Source: Streptomyces sp. NBC_01571
Lineage (GTDB): Bacteria > Actinomycetota > Actinomycetes > Streptomycetales > Streptomycetaceae
Direction: 5' to 3'
Length of the DNA: 64,000 nucleotides
Assembly (NCBI RefSeq): GCF_026339875.1
Contig: NZ_JAPEPZ010000002.1
Span: forward strand, 186,001-250,000
Shown here in pieces: positions 17,416 through 26,162 of the stretch; within the stretch, counting starts at the first letter, position 1, and every line of letters begins with the position of its first letter. The translations under genes and the position numbers were made by a program. Under the pieces are notes generated by a model. The model was not told the DNA's origin. It made no database searches and saw nothing but the letters and a program-made list of their open reading frames with translations.

Positions 17416-18444
17416 ATGACGACGACAGCGGTACCGGCCGCGCCTGCCCGGCGTCGCGGGGTCGCCGTGACCAGGGTGCGGCACACGCTGGGCCGTGTCC
17501 TGGTCGCCCTCGCCCGGTCGATCGCGATCTTCGTGCCCGTCTTCCTGGTCGCGACGTTCGTGACGTTCGCGCTACGGTCGCTGAGCGGACTCAGCCCGGC
17601 GCGGATCCAGCTGGGCGAAGAGGCGACTCCCGAGGCGATCCACCGGGTCGAGTCCCAGTGGGGGCTGGACCGGCCCTTCCTGGTCCAGTACTGGGACTGG
17701 TTCAGCGGTGTCCTGCACGGACAGCTCGGCGCCAGCTGGACCAACGGCGCCGACATCTCCACGCTCATCGGCCTGGGCCTGGAAGTGAGCCTCTCCGTCG
17801 CGACGTTCGCGCTCGTCATCGGCGTACTCGTCGGTTTCGTCCTGGGTACGGTGGCGGCGCTGCGGCGCACCACATGGGTCGACCGCGCGATCACGGGCTT
17901 CGTCACCCTCATCTCGGTGATGCCGGCCTTCGTCGTCGGCATCGTGCTGGTCGCGGTCTTCGCGGTCGGGCTCCATGTGTTCCCCTCCGCCGGCTACATC
18001 CCGGCACGGCAGGGAATCGGCCCGTGGCTCGCGCACATCACCCTCCCGGCGATCGCGCTGAGCTTCGACGTCGTCGCGGACGTCGCCCGCCAGCTCCGCG
18101 GCAGTCTCGTCGCGGCCTACCGGGAGAACTACGTGACGGGCGCGGTGGTTCGCGGACTGGGCACACGCCGGATCTTCCTCGTGCACGTGCTGCGCAACGG
18201 CATCGGACCGGCGCTCGCCACCCTCGGCCTGAAGTTCCCCGCGCTCGTCGGGGCCTCGGTCGTCACCGAGTGGATCTTCGGCCTGCAGGGCTTCGGCAGG
18301 TTCGCCAACGACTCCGCCCAGGCCGGCGACGTACCGGCCGTGCAGGGCGTCCTCGTGGTGTCGATCGTCCTCGTCGTCCTGTTCAACCTGATCGTCAACC
18401 TGGTGCTGGCGCGCGTGACGCCGGCCTCCCGGCGGGGGGTATGA
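17416..18444 (+). CDS. ABC transporter permease, DppB-like
   Basis: A 342-residue inner-membrane permease. An N-terminal cytoplasmic stretch is followed by six membrane segments (first near residues 35-55), with a long extracellular loop after the first as usual for DppB types. The EAA-type coupling motif reads YVTGAVVRGLGTRRIFLVHV (about 237-256). A GAGAGGGGG ribosome site precedes the ATG. The stop overlaps the next permease start (ATGA), showing translational coupling. Confidence 0.92.
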   Translation: MTTTAVPAAPARRRGVAVTRVRHTLGRVLVALARSIAIFVPVFLVATFVTFALRSLSGLSPARIQLGEEATPEAIHRVESQWGLDRPFLVQYWDWFSGVLHGQLGASWTNGADISTLIGLGLEVSLSVATFALVIGVLVGFVLGTVAALRRTTWVDRAITGFVTLISVMPAFVVGIVLVAVFAVGLHVFPSAGYIPARQGIGPWLAHITLPAIALSFDVVADVARQLRGSLVAAYRENYVTGAVVRGLGTRRIFLVHVLRNGIGPALATLGLKFPALVGASVVTEWIFGLQGFGRFANDSAQAGDVPAVQGVLVVSIVLVVLFNLIVNLVLARVTPASRRGV

Positions 18445-19334
18445 CCATGGTGCGCCACGTCCTCTCCCTCGCGTCCGGCCGGATCGCCGTCGCCATCCTG
18501 ACCGTGATCGCCCTGTTCGCGGTCCTCGGACCGTTGCTCGCCCCGCAGAACCCCCTCGCCACCAGCGACCACACGCTCGCGGCCGCGTCGGGCGCGCACT
18601 GGCTCGGTACGGACTACCTGGGCCGTGACGTGCTGAGCCGGCTGCTCGACGGCTCCCGTGTCAGTGTGCTCGGCTCGCTCGAAGTCGCCCTGATGGCACT
18701 GGTGGTCGGCGCGATCCCCGGCATGCTGTCGGTCTACCTCGGCCGGGTCTTCGAGTGGGTCACCCTCCGGCTGGCCGACACCCTGGTCGCGCTGCCGTTC
18801 CTGCTCTTCGCGGTCGCGGTGATCGCGCTGCTCGGCAACGGCATCACCCAAGCCATGTTCGTCACGGGCGCGTTGGTCTCCCCGCTCTTCTACCGGGTGG
18901 CCCGCGCCGCCACGCTGGCCGTCGCCCGCTCGCAGTACGTGGAGGCCGCGCTGATCTCCGGTGCCTCGATCGGCTGGATCGTACGGCGCCATGTGTGGGT
19001 CAAGGTGCTCCCGCCGATCGCCGTCGCACTCGCCCAGACCATCGGCGTCGGCTTCATCATCGTGTCGAGCCTGACGTTCCTCGGCATCGGGGTCCAGCCT
19101 CCCGCGCCCACCTGGGGCGGCCTGCTCGCCTCGGACCTCGGCTACCTCAGCTACCAGCCGTGGGCGCCCCTCGCCCCCGCGGTTCTGATCATGGTGACGG
19201 TCTGGGCCAGCAACCTGCTCGCCGATGCGATCCGCGACGTCTCCGGCGAGGCGGGCCGGGCGTTCGTCAACAACCGCAAGGCTCGCGCCAACCGCCTCGA
19301 CAAGTCAGAGCCCGTTCCCACCGGAGGTGCGTGA
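18441..19334 (+). CDS. ABC transporter permease, DppC-like
   Basis: A 297-residue permease starting MTMVRHVLSLASG. It has the DppC hallmark HWLGTDYLGRDVLSRLLDGS (about 53-72) and the EAA loop YVEAALISGASIGWIVRRH (about 166-184). Six membrane segments. It overlaps the previous gene by four bases and the next by one (TGATG). With DppB it forms the transmembrane channel. Confidence 0.92.
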   Translation: MTMVRHVLSLASGRIAVAILTVIALFAVLGPLLAPQNPLATSDHTLAAASGAHWLGTDYLGRDVLSRLLDGSRVSVLGSLEVALMALVVGAIPGMLSVYLGRVFEWVTLRLADTLVALPFLLFAVAVIALLGNGITQAMFVTGALVSPLFYRVARAATLAVARSQYVEAALISGASIGWIVRRHVWVKVLPPIAVALAQTIGVGFIIVSSLTFLGIGVQPPAPTWGGLLASDLGYLSYQPWAPLAPAVLIMVTVWASNLLADAIRDVSGEAGRAFVNNRKARANRLDKSEPVPTGGA

Positions 19335-20287
19335 TGACGACGCTGTCCCAGAACGCCGCCCGCGAAAGGACCCACGGTGCCGCGGCCGCCGACGCGCCCG
19401 GTACGACGGGTGCGACCGGTACGACCTCTGCGACCGGTACACCGGGTACGCCCGGTGCGACCGGTGCCACAGCCGCCCCCGTGCTCGCCGTCCGCGGGAT
19501 GCACATCAGTGACCTGGCCGGCGACCGTGAGATCGTGCACGGGGTGAGCTTCGAGCTCACCCCCGGCAAGGCCGTCGGCATCGTCGGTGAGTCCGGCAGC
19601 GGAAAGACCCTCACCTGCCGCGCCGCGCTCGGCATCCTGCCCCCGCACTTCGAGGTCACCAGCGGCTCGATCGAGATCACCGGCACCGACATCGCGACCC
19701 TGACCCCGCCGCAGTGGACGGCTCTGCGTGGAGCCACGATCAGCGCGGTCTTCCAGGATCCGGCGTCCTACCTGAACCCCTCGATCCGAGTGGGCCCTCA
19801 GATCGCCGAGGTCGTCCGGGTCAAGAAAGGACTGAAGCGGCGGGAGGCGCGCCATCGCGCCGTCGAGCTGCTGCGGGCGGTGCAGTTGCGCGACCCGGAA
19901 CTGGTCTACGGCCAGTACACCCACGAGCTCTCGGGAGGCATGCTCCAGCGCGTCCTGATCGCGGCGGCGATCGCCGCCGATCCGCGGATCCTCATCGCCG
20001 ACGAGGCCACGACGGCACTCGACGTCACGGTCCAGGCCGAAATCCTCGATCTGCTGGCCGAGTTGCGCCGGCGCGCGGGTCTCGCCCTGGTGGTCGTCTC
20101 CCACGACCTGGCCGTCGTCGCCCAGCTCTGCGACGAGGTCCTCGTGCTGCGTCGGGGCGAGGTCGTGGAGCACGGCCCGACCGAGGCGGTGCTCCACCGT
20201 CCACGGCACGAGTACACCCAGTTGCTCATCGCCGAACACGAGCAGTACGGCCTGGAGAAGTTCCTCACGCCGACGGAGGCCTCATGA
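19334..20287 (+). CDS. ABC transporter ATP-binding protein, DppD-like
   Basis: A 317-residue nucleotide-binding protein. Walker A GESGSGKT (about 87-94), Q-loop FQDP, signature LSGGM (with Met in place of Gln), Walker B ILIADEATTALD and the H-loop SHDLAVV are intact. Residues 22-48 are an odd Gly/Thr/Ala linker built from degenerate GTAC-CGGTGCGACCG repeats in the DNA, absent from usual DppD proteins; it probably forms a flexible N-terminal tail. Confidence 0.92.
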   Translation: MTTLSQNAARERTHGAAAADAPGTTGATGTTSATGTPGTPGATGATAAPVLAVRGMHISDLAGDREIVHGVSFELTPGKAVGIVGESGSGKTLTCRAALGILPPHFEVTSGSIEITGTDIATLTPPQWTALRGATISAVFQDPASYLNPSIRVGPQIAEVVRVKKGLKRREARHRAVELLRAVQLRDPELVYGQYTHELSGGMLQRVLIAAAIAADPRILIADEATTALDVTVQAEILDLLAELRRRAGLALVVVSHDLAVVAQLCDEVLVLRRGEVVEHGPTEAVLHRPRHEYTQLLIAEHEQYGLEKFLTPTEAS

Positions 20288-21147
20288 CCGCCGCACTCAC
20301 CCCGGACGAGTCCGCCGGCACCAACCAGGACGCCGTCCTCGAGGTCACCGGCCTGGACGTGCACTACGGCCTGCGCCGCCGGCGCCGTCGCGCCCTGCAC
20401 GGACTCTCGCTGAGCGTCGCGCCGGGCGAGACCGTCGGGGTCATCGGCGAGACGGGGTCGGGCAAGTCCACCTTCGCCCGTACCGTGCTCGGCCTGGTCC
20501 GCGCTTCGGCGGGCCGGATCGTCATCGGCGGCGAGGACGTCAGCGCGTACGGCCCACGCCAGTGGCGCGGTCTGCGCCGGCGCGGTGTGGTCCAGTACGT
20601 CTTCCAGGACCCGCTGCGCAGCCTCGACCCCGACCTGACCGTCGAGGAGTCCCTGGTCGAGCCGCTGCTCGTGCAGGGGGTCGCGCGGACGGAGGCGGCC
20701 GACAGGGTCCGTACCTTCCTCGCCCGCGTGCGCCTCTCGGAGGAGCTGCTCGACCGGCTGCCCGGGGAGCTCTCCGGGGGCCAGCGGCAGCGGGTCGCGG
20801 TGGCCCGGGCGCTGGTCACCGAGCCGCGGCTGGTCATTCTCGACGAGCCCGTCAGCGCTCTGGACTCCGCGAACCGCGTCCAGGTCCTGCAGATCCTCAA
20901 GGAACTCCGCGCCGCCGGCGTGGCCCTCGTCTTCATCTCGCACGACCTCGGGTCCGTCGCCGGGATCGCCGACCGCATCGCGGTGCTCTACCAGGGCGAA
21001 CTCGTCGAGGTCGGTGCCGCCCGGGACGTCATCACCCACCCGCGGCACGACTACACCCGTCTGCTCGTCAGCTCCGCGCCCACCCTGCGGACTGCCTCGG
21101 CCGACCGGGCCGAGCGCGACGCGCTGCGTGCCCTGCTGCACGCCTGA
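20284..21147 (+). CDS. ABC transporter ATP-binding protein, DppF-like
   Basis: A 287-residue second ATPase. Walker A GETGSGKS (about 59-66), signature LSGGQRQR, Walker B LVILDEPVSALD and H-loop SHDLGSV are all present. A basic RRRRRR stretch lies near residues 32-37. It starts with a four-base overlap on DppD. It makes the transporter complete (one binding protein, two permeases, two ATPases). Confidence 0.92.
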   Translation: MTAALTPDESAGTNQDAVLEVTGLDVHYGLRRRRRRALHGLSLSVAPGETVGVIGETGSGKSTFARTVLGLVRASAGRIVIGGEDVSAYGPRQWRGLRRRGVVQYVFQDPLRSLDPDLTVEESLVEPLLVQGVARTEAADRVRTFLARVRLSEELLDRLPGELSGGQRQRVAVARALVTEPRLVILDEPVSALDSANRVQVLQILKELRAAGVALVFISHDLGSVAGIADRIAVLYQGELVEVGAARDVITHPRHDYTRLLVSSAPTLRTASADRAERDALRALLHA

Positions 21148-21265
21148 GCGCGGCACGGAACCCAAGAACCACTCCACCGGGGATCTCCCGAACCCACGGT
21201 TCCCGGAACCAGCGATCCACAGAACTCAGATCCTCAGAGCCTCAGAAGCACGGAGAGGAACACCC

Positions 21266-22606
21266 ATGTCCCGCACCCTTCACCTCGCGCTGCACCCCTA
21301 CGGTGTCGGCGGCCCCGGCCAGCACGGTCTGTGGAAGGACCCGCGCGTCGCGAAGAACGCGAGCATCGACATCAACTACTACATCGCGCAGGCCAAGGCG
21401 GCCGAACACGCGCTCTTCGACGCCCTGTTCATCGTCGACAGCCAGTTCATCAACTCCACCTACCCGGCGCACTACCTGAACCGGCTGGAGCCGCTCACGC
21501 TGTTGTCGGCGGTCGCCACCCACACCCGGCACATCGGCCTGGTGGGCACAGCGAGCTCGACGTACAACTCGCCCTTCAATCTCGCCCGTCGGTTCGCCTC
21601 CCTCGACCACATCAGCGGCGGCCGCGCGGGCTGGAACGTCGTCACCAGTTTCGACACCGGAACGTCCAGGAACTTCGGGCTCGACGAGCACCTCGACTAC
21701 ACCACGCGCTACGGCCGCGCGCTGGAGTTCGTCCAGGTCGCCAGGGGTCTGTGGGACTCCTACGAGGACGACGCGTTCCCGGCCGACGTGGAGCGCAACG
21801 TCTTCCTCGACCCGGCCAAGCTGCACGCGCTCGACCACGAGGGCGAACACTTCAAGATCGCCGGGCCGCTCAACCTCTCCCGCTCTCCGCAGGGCCAGCC
21901 GGTGATCTTCCAGGCGGGTGTCTCCGCGGAGGGGCGCGACCTCGCGGCGCGGGTCGCCGAGGGCATCTACGCGCCGGGCGGCAGCCTGCAGCAGGCGCAG
22001 GAGTACTACGCGGACATCAAGTCGCGCACCGCGTCGTACGGCCGCGACCCCGAGCACATCAAGATATTCATCCACGGCGGCCCGGTCGTCGCCTCCACCG
22101 ACGAGGCGGCCAGGCGGCGCGAGCAGGAGATCTTCGAGGAGGACAACGACTTCGACCGCAACCTCGCGCTCCTCGGCCGTTCCTTCGGCGCCTACGACTT
22201 CAGCGGGCACGACCTGGACGCGCCGTTCCCGGACGTCGCGCACCTCGCCGAGAAGGGCGGCCGTACCGGCGCCACCAAGCTCATCGAGCGCGCCCGGACA
22301 GAGAATCTGACGCTACGTCAAGTGGCGCAGTCGGTCAGCGAGTTCCGCCGCTCGCCGTTCGTCGGGGCGCCGACGACGGTCGCCGACACCATCGAGCAGT
22401 GGTTCGCCGCGGGTACCTTCGACGGCATCAACCTCGCCTTCCGCACCGACGACGACCTGGAACTCTTCGTCGACGGTGTCGTGCCGATCCTGCAGAAGCG
22501 GGGCCTGTTCCGCACCGAGTACGCGGCCGACACCCTGCGCGGCAACCTCGGCCTGCCGGTCCCGGCCAACCGTCACACCCGCGAGCCCCAGCTCGTGAAC
22601 GGCTGA
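21266..22606 (+). CDS. LLM class FMN-dependent monooxygenase (NtaA/SnaA/DszA type)
   Basis: A 446-residue luciferase-like monooxygenase. Start supported by GGAGAGGA. Motifs of the long NtaA/SoxA/DszA subfamily: LIVDSQFINS-like strand near 58-65, RLEPLTLLSAVA, IGLVGTASSTYNSPFNLARR (about 91-110), LDHISGGRAGWNVVTS (about 113-128) and SRSPQGQPVIFQAG. These enzymes use reduced FMN and O2 to oxygenate substrates such as nitrilotriacetate, sulfones or sulfonates, and need a separate flavin reductase, which is the last gene of this cluster. The 118-base gap from DppF still allows a single operon. Confidence 0.9.
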   Translation: MSRTLHLALHPYGVGGPGQHGLWKDPRVAKNASIDINYYIAQAKAAEHALFDALFIVDSQFINSTYPAHYLNRLEPLTLLSAVATHTRHIGLVGTASSTYNSPFNLARRFASLDHISGGRAGWNVVTSFDTGTSRNFGLDEHLDYTTRYGRALEFVQVARGLWDSYEDDAFPADVERNVFLDPAKLHALDHEGEHFKIAGPLNLSRSPQGQPVIFQAGVSAEGRDLAARVAEGIYAPGGSLQQAQEYYADIKSRTASYGRDPEHIKIFIHGGPVVASTDEAARRREQEIFEEDNDFDRNLALLGRSFGAYDFSGHDLDAPFPDVAHLAEKGGRTGATKLIERARTENLTLRQVAQSVSEFRRSPFVGAPTTVADTIEQWFAAGTFDGINLAFRTDDDLELFVDGVVPILQKRGLFRTEYAADTLRGNLGLPVPANRHTREPQLVNG

Positions 22607-22616
22607 GGGCAGGATC

Positions 22617-23492
22617 ATGACCGGACTGTCGGATACGGGTGGGCGCGACGTCCACACCGTCCGGTTCCCGCTCGCCACGCCACCGACGGCGGTGGACGTG
22701 CTGATCGTCGGCGCGGGTCCCGTCGGCCTGTCGGCGGCGGTCGAGTTGACCGCCCGGGGCGTCCGGGGCGCCGTCGTCTGGAAACTGGCCGCGGTGGTCA
22801 GGGGCCACGCGCCCACGACACTGCTCGACTCCTACGACCAGGAGCGCCGCAGGCACAACTGGAGGGTCGCCGACCACTCCCTCGAACGCTCGCGGCGCGC
22901 GCAGCGGACCCTCGCGGAACTCCGCGAGGGCGGCACTCCGGACGACGCGGATCTGAGCCCCGAGGCCTTCCGGCGCCGGAGCGAGATCGGAGAGCGACTG
23001 GGCCGGGACCGCTCCGGCGCGGCGGGCGTCGCCTACGACGAGCGCTGCGACGCCTCGACCGCCATCCGGTACGAACCCGGCCAGCTCGACTCCGAGCCCC
23101 GCTGGCGCGCGGACGTCTACGAGGACGACCCGCGGCCGGGGCACCGGGCGCCCGACGGACTCATCGATCCGTACGGGGGCACGCTCCACGACCGCGTCGG
23201 CGACTCGTTCGCCCTGCTCGTCCTGACCGAGGACCGCAGTGTCGAGCGGGCCTTCGTCCTGGAGGCCGCGGCGCGCTCGCTGCCGTTCACGGTGATCCAC
23301 CTGACCGATCCCGAGGCCCGCGCGGTCTACGGCACCGGCCATGTGCTCGTACGTCCCGACCGGCACGTCGCCTGGCGCGGCACGGAGCTTCCCGACGCGG
23401 GTGCGGCCGCGGTCCTCGACCGGGTACTGGGCGGCGCCCGCGACGGGACGGTGACGCCCGGTCTCGTCGCGGCGGGCGCGGCCGGCCGATGA
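22617..23492 (+). pseudogene. FAD monooxygenase (PheA/TfdB type) with in-frame internal deletion
   Basis: A 291-codon uninterrupted frame that joins both ends of an aromatic-ring-hydroxylase-like protein. Residues 27-50 carry the N-terminal FAD Rossmann motif (VLIVGAGPVGLSAAVEL). The sequence then jumps at about residue 52 to WKLAAVVRGHAP and LLDSYDQERRRHN, which in full-length homologues (about 530-590 residues) lie some 250 residues further on. The substrate domain and the second FAD motif (GD...P) are lost. The C-terminal thioredoxin-like domain (about 195-285) is intact. It keeps its place in the operon, 10 bases after the LLM gene, so polarity is maintained although catalysis is unlikely. 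Confidence 0.75.
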
Positions 23493-23574
23493 GCGGGCCC
23501 GGCCACCTCGGCATCGATCCCCCTCCCCCGTGACCGGGGAACGACACGGTCCGATCCCTGAAAGGCGAGCACTC

Positions 23575-24603
23575 ATGACCCCCCTGACACCGCGGTTCAG
23601 ACTCGGCTTCCTCACCCACGTCCAGGGCCGCGGCGACGACCTGGCGCGGACGTACCGGAACGCGCAGGAGCTCTTCGTCGTCGCCGACGAACTCGGCTTC
23701 GACACCGGCTGGGTGGCCCAGCACCATGTGCCGGCCGGTGGTGGCGGCCTCTCCTCGCCGTGGACGTTCCTCGCCCACGCCGCCGCGCGGACCAGGCGGA
23801 TCCGCCTCGGCACCGCCATCACCGTCCTCCCGCTGGAGGACCCGGTCCGGCTCGCCGAGGACGTCGCCGTCGTCGACACGCTCAGCGGCGGGCGCGTCGA
23901 GATCGGTGTGGGCAGCGGCTACAGCGACACGGAGTACGCCGCGTTCGGCCAGGACGTCGCCCGCAAGCGCGAGTTGACCAGCGAGAAGCTGGGCGTGCTG
24001 CGCCGGGCGCTGGCCGGCGAGGAGGTGCGTACACCCGGTTTCCGCATCCAGCCGACGCCCGGTGACTTCACGGACCGGATCTGGCAGGGGGTCTTCAGCG
24101 GCCCCGGCGCGCGGCACGCCGCCGGCGGCGGCTCGAACCTCCTGCTCAACCGCGCGGCGTACGGCTTCGACGCTCCCACCGACGAGGTGCAGCGCCCCTG
24201 GGCGGACGCGTTCCTCGACGCCTGGGAGAAGCCGCGCCGTCCACGGATCGGGCTGTCCCGGTTCGTGTTCCCGGCGAAGGACAGACGCACGGCTCTTCGG
24301 CAGATCGGCGACGACGTCCACCGGGCGGCTCTTCGCCATGGGGAGAGCGCCGCCTTCCCGAAGGACCTGGGCGTGGACGAGGCACTGCGTCGCTTCCACT
24401 CCTTCTACGGCCATCCCGACGAGATCACCGCCGCGCTCCGCGAGGAGAAGGTGCTGCCGGTCGCGACCGACCTGATCACCCAGTTCAACCCCGCCGTCCC
24501 CGACCACGACGCCGCGATCCGTGCCCTTGAGCTCATCGCGACCGAAGTGGCGCCCGCCCTGGGCTGGAAGCCCGCGACCGTGCCCGACCTCGCAGGAGCG
24601 TGA
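23575..24603 (+). CDS. LLM class flavin-dependent oxidoreductase (short type)
   Basis: A 342-residue luciferase-like flavoprotein beginning MTPLTPRFRLGFLTHVQGRG. Motifs: DTGWVAQHHVPAGGGG (about 41-56), RLGTAITVLPLEDPVRLAEDVAVVD (about 78-102) and LSGGRVEIGVGSGY (about 103-116). A GAAAGG site precedes the ATG. It shares little with the longer LLM enzyme upstream, so the operon likely makes two sequential oxygenations or acts on two substrates. One base separates its stop from the next gene. Confidence 0.88.
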   Translation: MTPLTPRFRLGFLTHVQGRGDDLARTYRNAQELFVVADELGFDTGWVAQHHVPAGGGGLSSPWTFLAHAAARTRRIRLGTAITVLPLEDPVRLAEDVAVVDTLSGGRVEIGVGSGYSDTEYAAFGQDVARKRELTSEKLGVLRRALAGEEVRTPGFRIQPTPGDFTDRIWQGVFSGPGARHAAGGGSNLLLNRAAYGFDAPTDEVQRPWADAFLDAWEKPRRPRIGLSRFVFPAKDRRTALRQIGDDVHRAALRHGESAAFPKDLGVDEALRRFHSFYGHPDEITAALREEKVLPVATDLITQFNPAVPDHDAAIRALELIATEVAPALGWKPATVPDLAGA

Positions 24604-24604
24604 G

Positions 24605-25435
24605 ATGACCCAGTACACCGACTACTACGGCCCCGAAGGCCTCCGGACCCGCGGCACGATCGTCGTGGTGCCAGGTCGCGGCGAGGGCCGGGCCGCCTAT
24701 GCCCGGTTCGGCAGGCGGCTCGCGGCCGACGCCTACCGCGTCCGCGTCGTCGACGCCCCGCGCATCGACGCCGACGATCTGACCGGCTCGCTGGCGCGGT
24801 TCGGCGCCGGGATCGCCGCGGCCGTCGGGGGTACCGCGGCCGAGGACGGGGTGGTCCGTCCTGTCGTCCTCGTCGGGGCCGACACCGGCGCCGCCGCCGT
24901 AGCCGCGCTCCTCGGCCAGGGGGAGTCACCTGTCGTCCGGTTGCCGGAGGCCGTCGTTCTCGCGGGACTGCCGGGACGCGGTGCCGACACCGACGACACC
25001 GACGGCACCGACGGCTCGGGGAACACCGGCAACACGGGCGCTGCGGAGGGTGCGGGGCGATCGTGGGAGGACGAACTCGATGTCCGTACCTTCTGCCCGG
25101 CCCACCGAGCAGTCCTCACCGACGACTCCGGGACACAGCGGGGCTCGCTCGGCACCGCGGTGCCGGATGCGCTGCTCGACGCGGCCCACCAGGGCGACAT
25201 CGCCGTCCCCACCCTGATCCTCGTCGGCGACGCCGATCCGCTCGCGGACCGCGACGCTCTCACCCGCACCGCGAAGTCCCTGTCGCGCGGCCGCCTGGCG
25301 GTGGTCCGGGACGCCCACCACGACGTCCTCAACGACCTGCAGCACCGCTCGGTGGCGGCCGAGGTCGTCACGTTCCTGGAAACGGTCCGCAACACGCTGG
25401 TGCCCGTCGTCACGGTGGAGTCGAGCGCGTGGTGA
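24605..25435 (+). CDS. alpha/beta-hydrolase fold protein with Asp at the nucleophile elbow
   Basis: A 276-residue alpha/beta-hydrolase. Core strands: GTIVVVPGRGEG (17-28, oxyanion region) and VVLVGADTGAAAVAAL (87-102). The elbow is Gly91-Ala-Asp93-Thr-Gly95 instead of G-x-S-x-G. The acid loop is LILVGDADPLADRD and the histidine DAHHDV near the C-terminus. Residues 128-145 form a low-complexity Asp/Thr/Gly insertion from ACACCGACG-type DNA repeats. Asp at the elbow occurs in haloalkane dehalogenases and epoxide hydrolases; it may also mean loss of esterase activity. It overlaps no gene but is one base from the LLM gene, so it is co-translated. Confidence 0.8.
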   Translation: MTQYTDYYGPEGLRTRGTIVVVPGRGEGRAAYARFGRRLAADAYRVRVVDAPRIDADDLTGSLARFGAGIAAAVGGTAAEDGVVRPVVLVGADTGAAAVAALLGQGESPVVRLPEAVVLAGLPGRGADTDDTDGTDGSGNTGNTGAAEGAGRSWEDELDVRTFCPAHRAVLTDDSGTQRGSLGTAVPDALLDAAHQGDIAVPTLILVGDADPLADRDALTRTAKSLSRGRLAVVRDAHHDVLNDLQHRSVAAEVVTFLETVRNTLVPVVTVESSAW

Positions 25436-25498
25436 CGGCCGGCCCCGTCGGTGAGCGCCCCTGGCGGCCCGCTACCGCGAACCCGTGCCGTGCGGCGC

Positions 25499-25524
25499 GG
25501 TCCGTCCGGCCCGCCGGACGGACC
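25499..25524. other. perfect intra-operon hairpin
   Basis: GGTCCGTCCGGC (25499-25510) and GCCGGACGGACC (25513-25524) form a 12-bp perfect stem around CC. It lies between the hydrolase and the flavin reductase. It may attenuate or stabilise the transcript rather than end it, since the reductase seems to belong to the cluster. Confidence 0.5.
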
Positions 25525-25559
25525 GGATCCGCCACCCCGACCCGCCGAAAGGAAACGGT

Positions 25560-26075
25560 ATGACCGCCCCTCTGCACCGCGACGCGCCACCGCCGCCGGT
25601 GGCTCCCGACGGCGCGGACCTTCTCCGCGACACCCTGCGCCGGCACGCGGCCGGGGTCACGGTGATCACCTTCCCCGGCCCCGTCGGCTTCACCGCCACA
25701 TCGTTCACCTCCGTCTCGCTGCGCCCGGCCCTGGTGTCGTTCTGCGTCGGCGTCGAAGCCTCCAGCGCCCCCGCAGCCCGCCGCGCGGACCGGTTCGCGG
25801 TCCATGTGCTCGGCACGGCCAACGCCGGTCTGGCGAGCCGGTTCGCCCGCAGTGGCGTGGACCGTTTCGCCGGCGTCCCCTGGTGGGCCCAGGCGGACGG
25901 TCTGCCCGTGCTCGACGGGGTCACCGCCTGGCTCTCCGCGCGGATCACCCTCCGTCAGACCGTCGGCGACCACCTGCTGGTCGTCGGCGAGGTCGACGCG
26001 GGCGCCGCCGCCGCGGAAACCACGGCACTCGTGCACCACAATGGATCGTTCGCCTCGGCGCACCCTCTGGCATGA
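25560..26075 (+). CDS. flavin reductase (FMN-binding, HpaC/SsuE-like partner)
   Basis: A 171-residue flavin reductase-like split-barrel protein. The core RDTLRRHAAGVTVITF, VGFTATSFTSVSLRPALVSFCVG (about 42-64), FAVHVLGTANAGLASRFA and the C-terminal GDHLLVVGEV (about 136-145) match short-chain NAD(P)H:FMN reductases. It would supply reduced FMN to the two LLM monooxygenases upstream. Start supported by GAAAGGAAACGGT. It is the last gene of the block. Confidence 0.9.
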   Translation: MTAPLHRDAPPPPVAPDGADLLRDTLRRHAAGVTVITFPGPVGFTATSFTSVSLRPALVSFCVGVEASSAPAARRADRFAVHVLGTANAGLASRFARSGVDRFAGVPWWAQADGLPVLDGVTAWLSARITLRQTVGDHLLVVGEVDAGAAAAETTALVHHNGSFASAHPLA

Positions 26076-26162
26076 CCGTGCCCCCGGCGGCTCCCCCGCA
26101 GGCGGCCGACGGCTTCCGTGCCGCCGGCCGCCCGGGAGGGACTCAGGCCGCATGGGAGTGAC

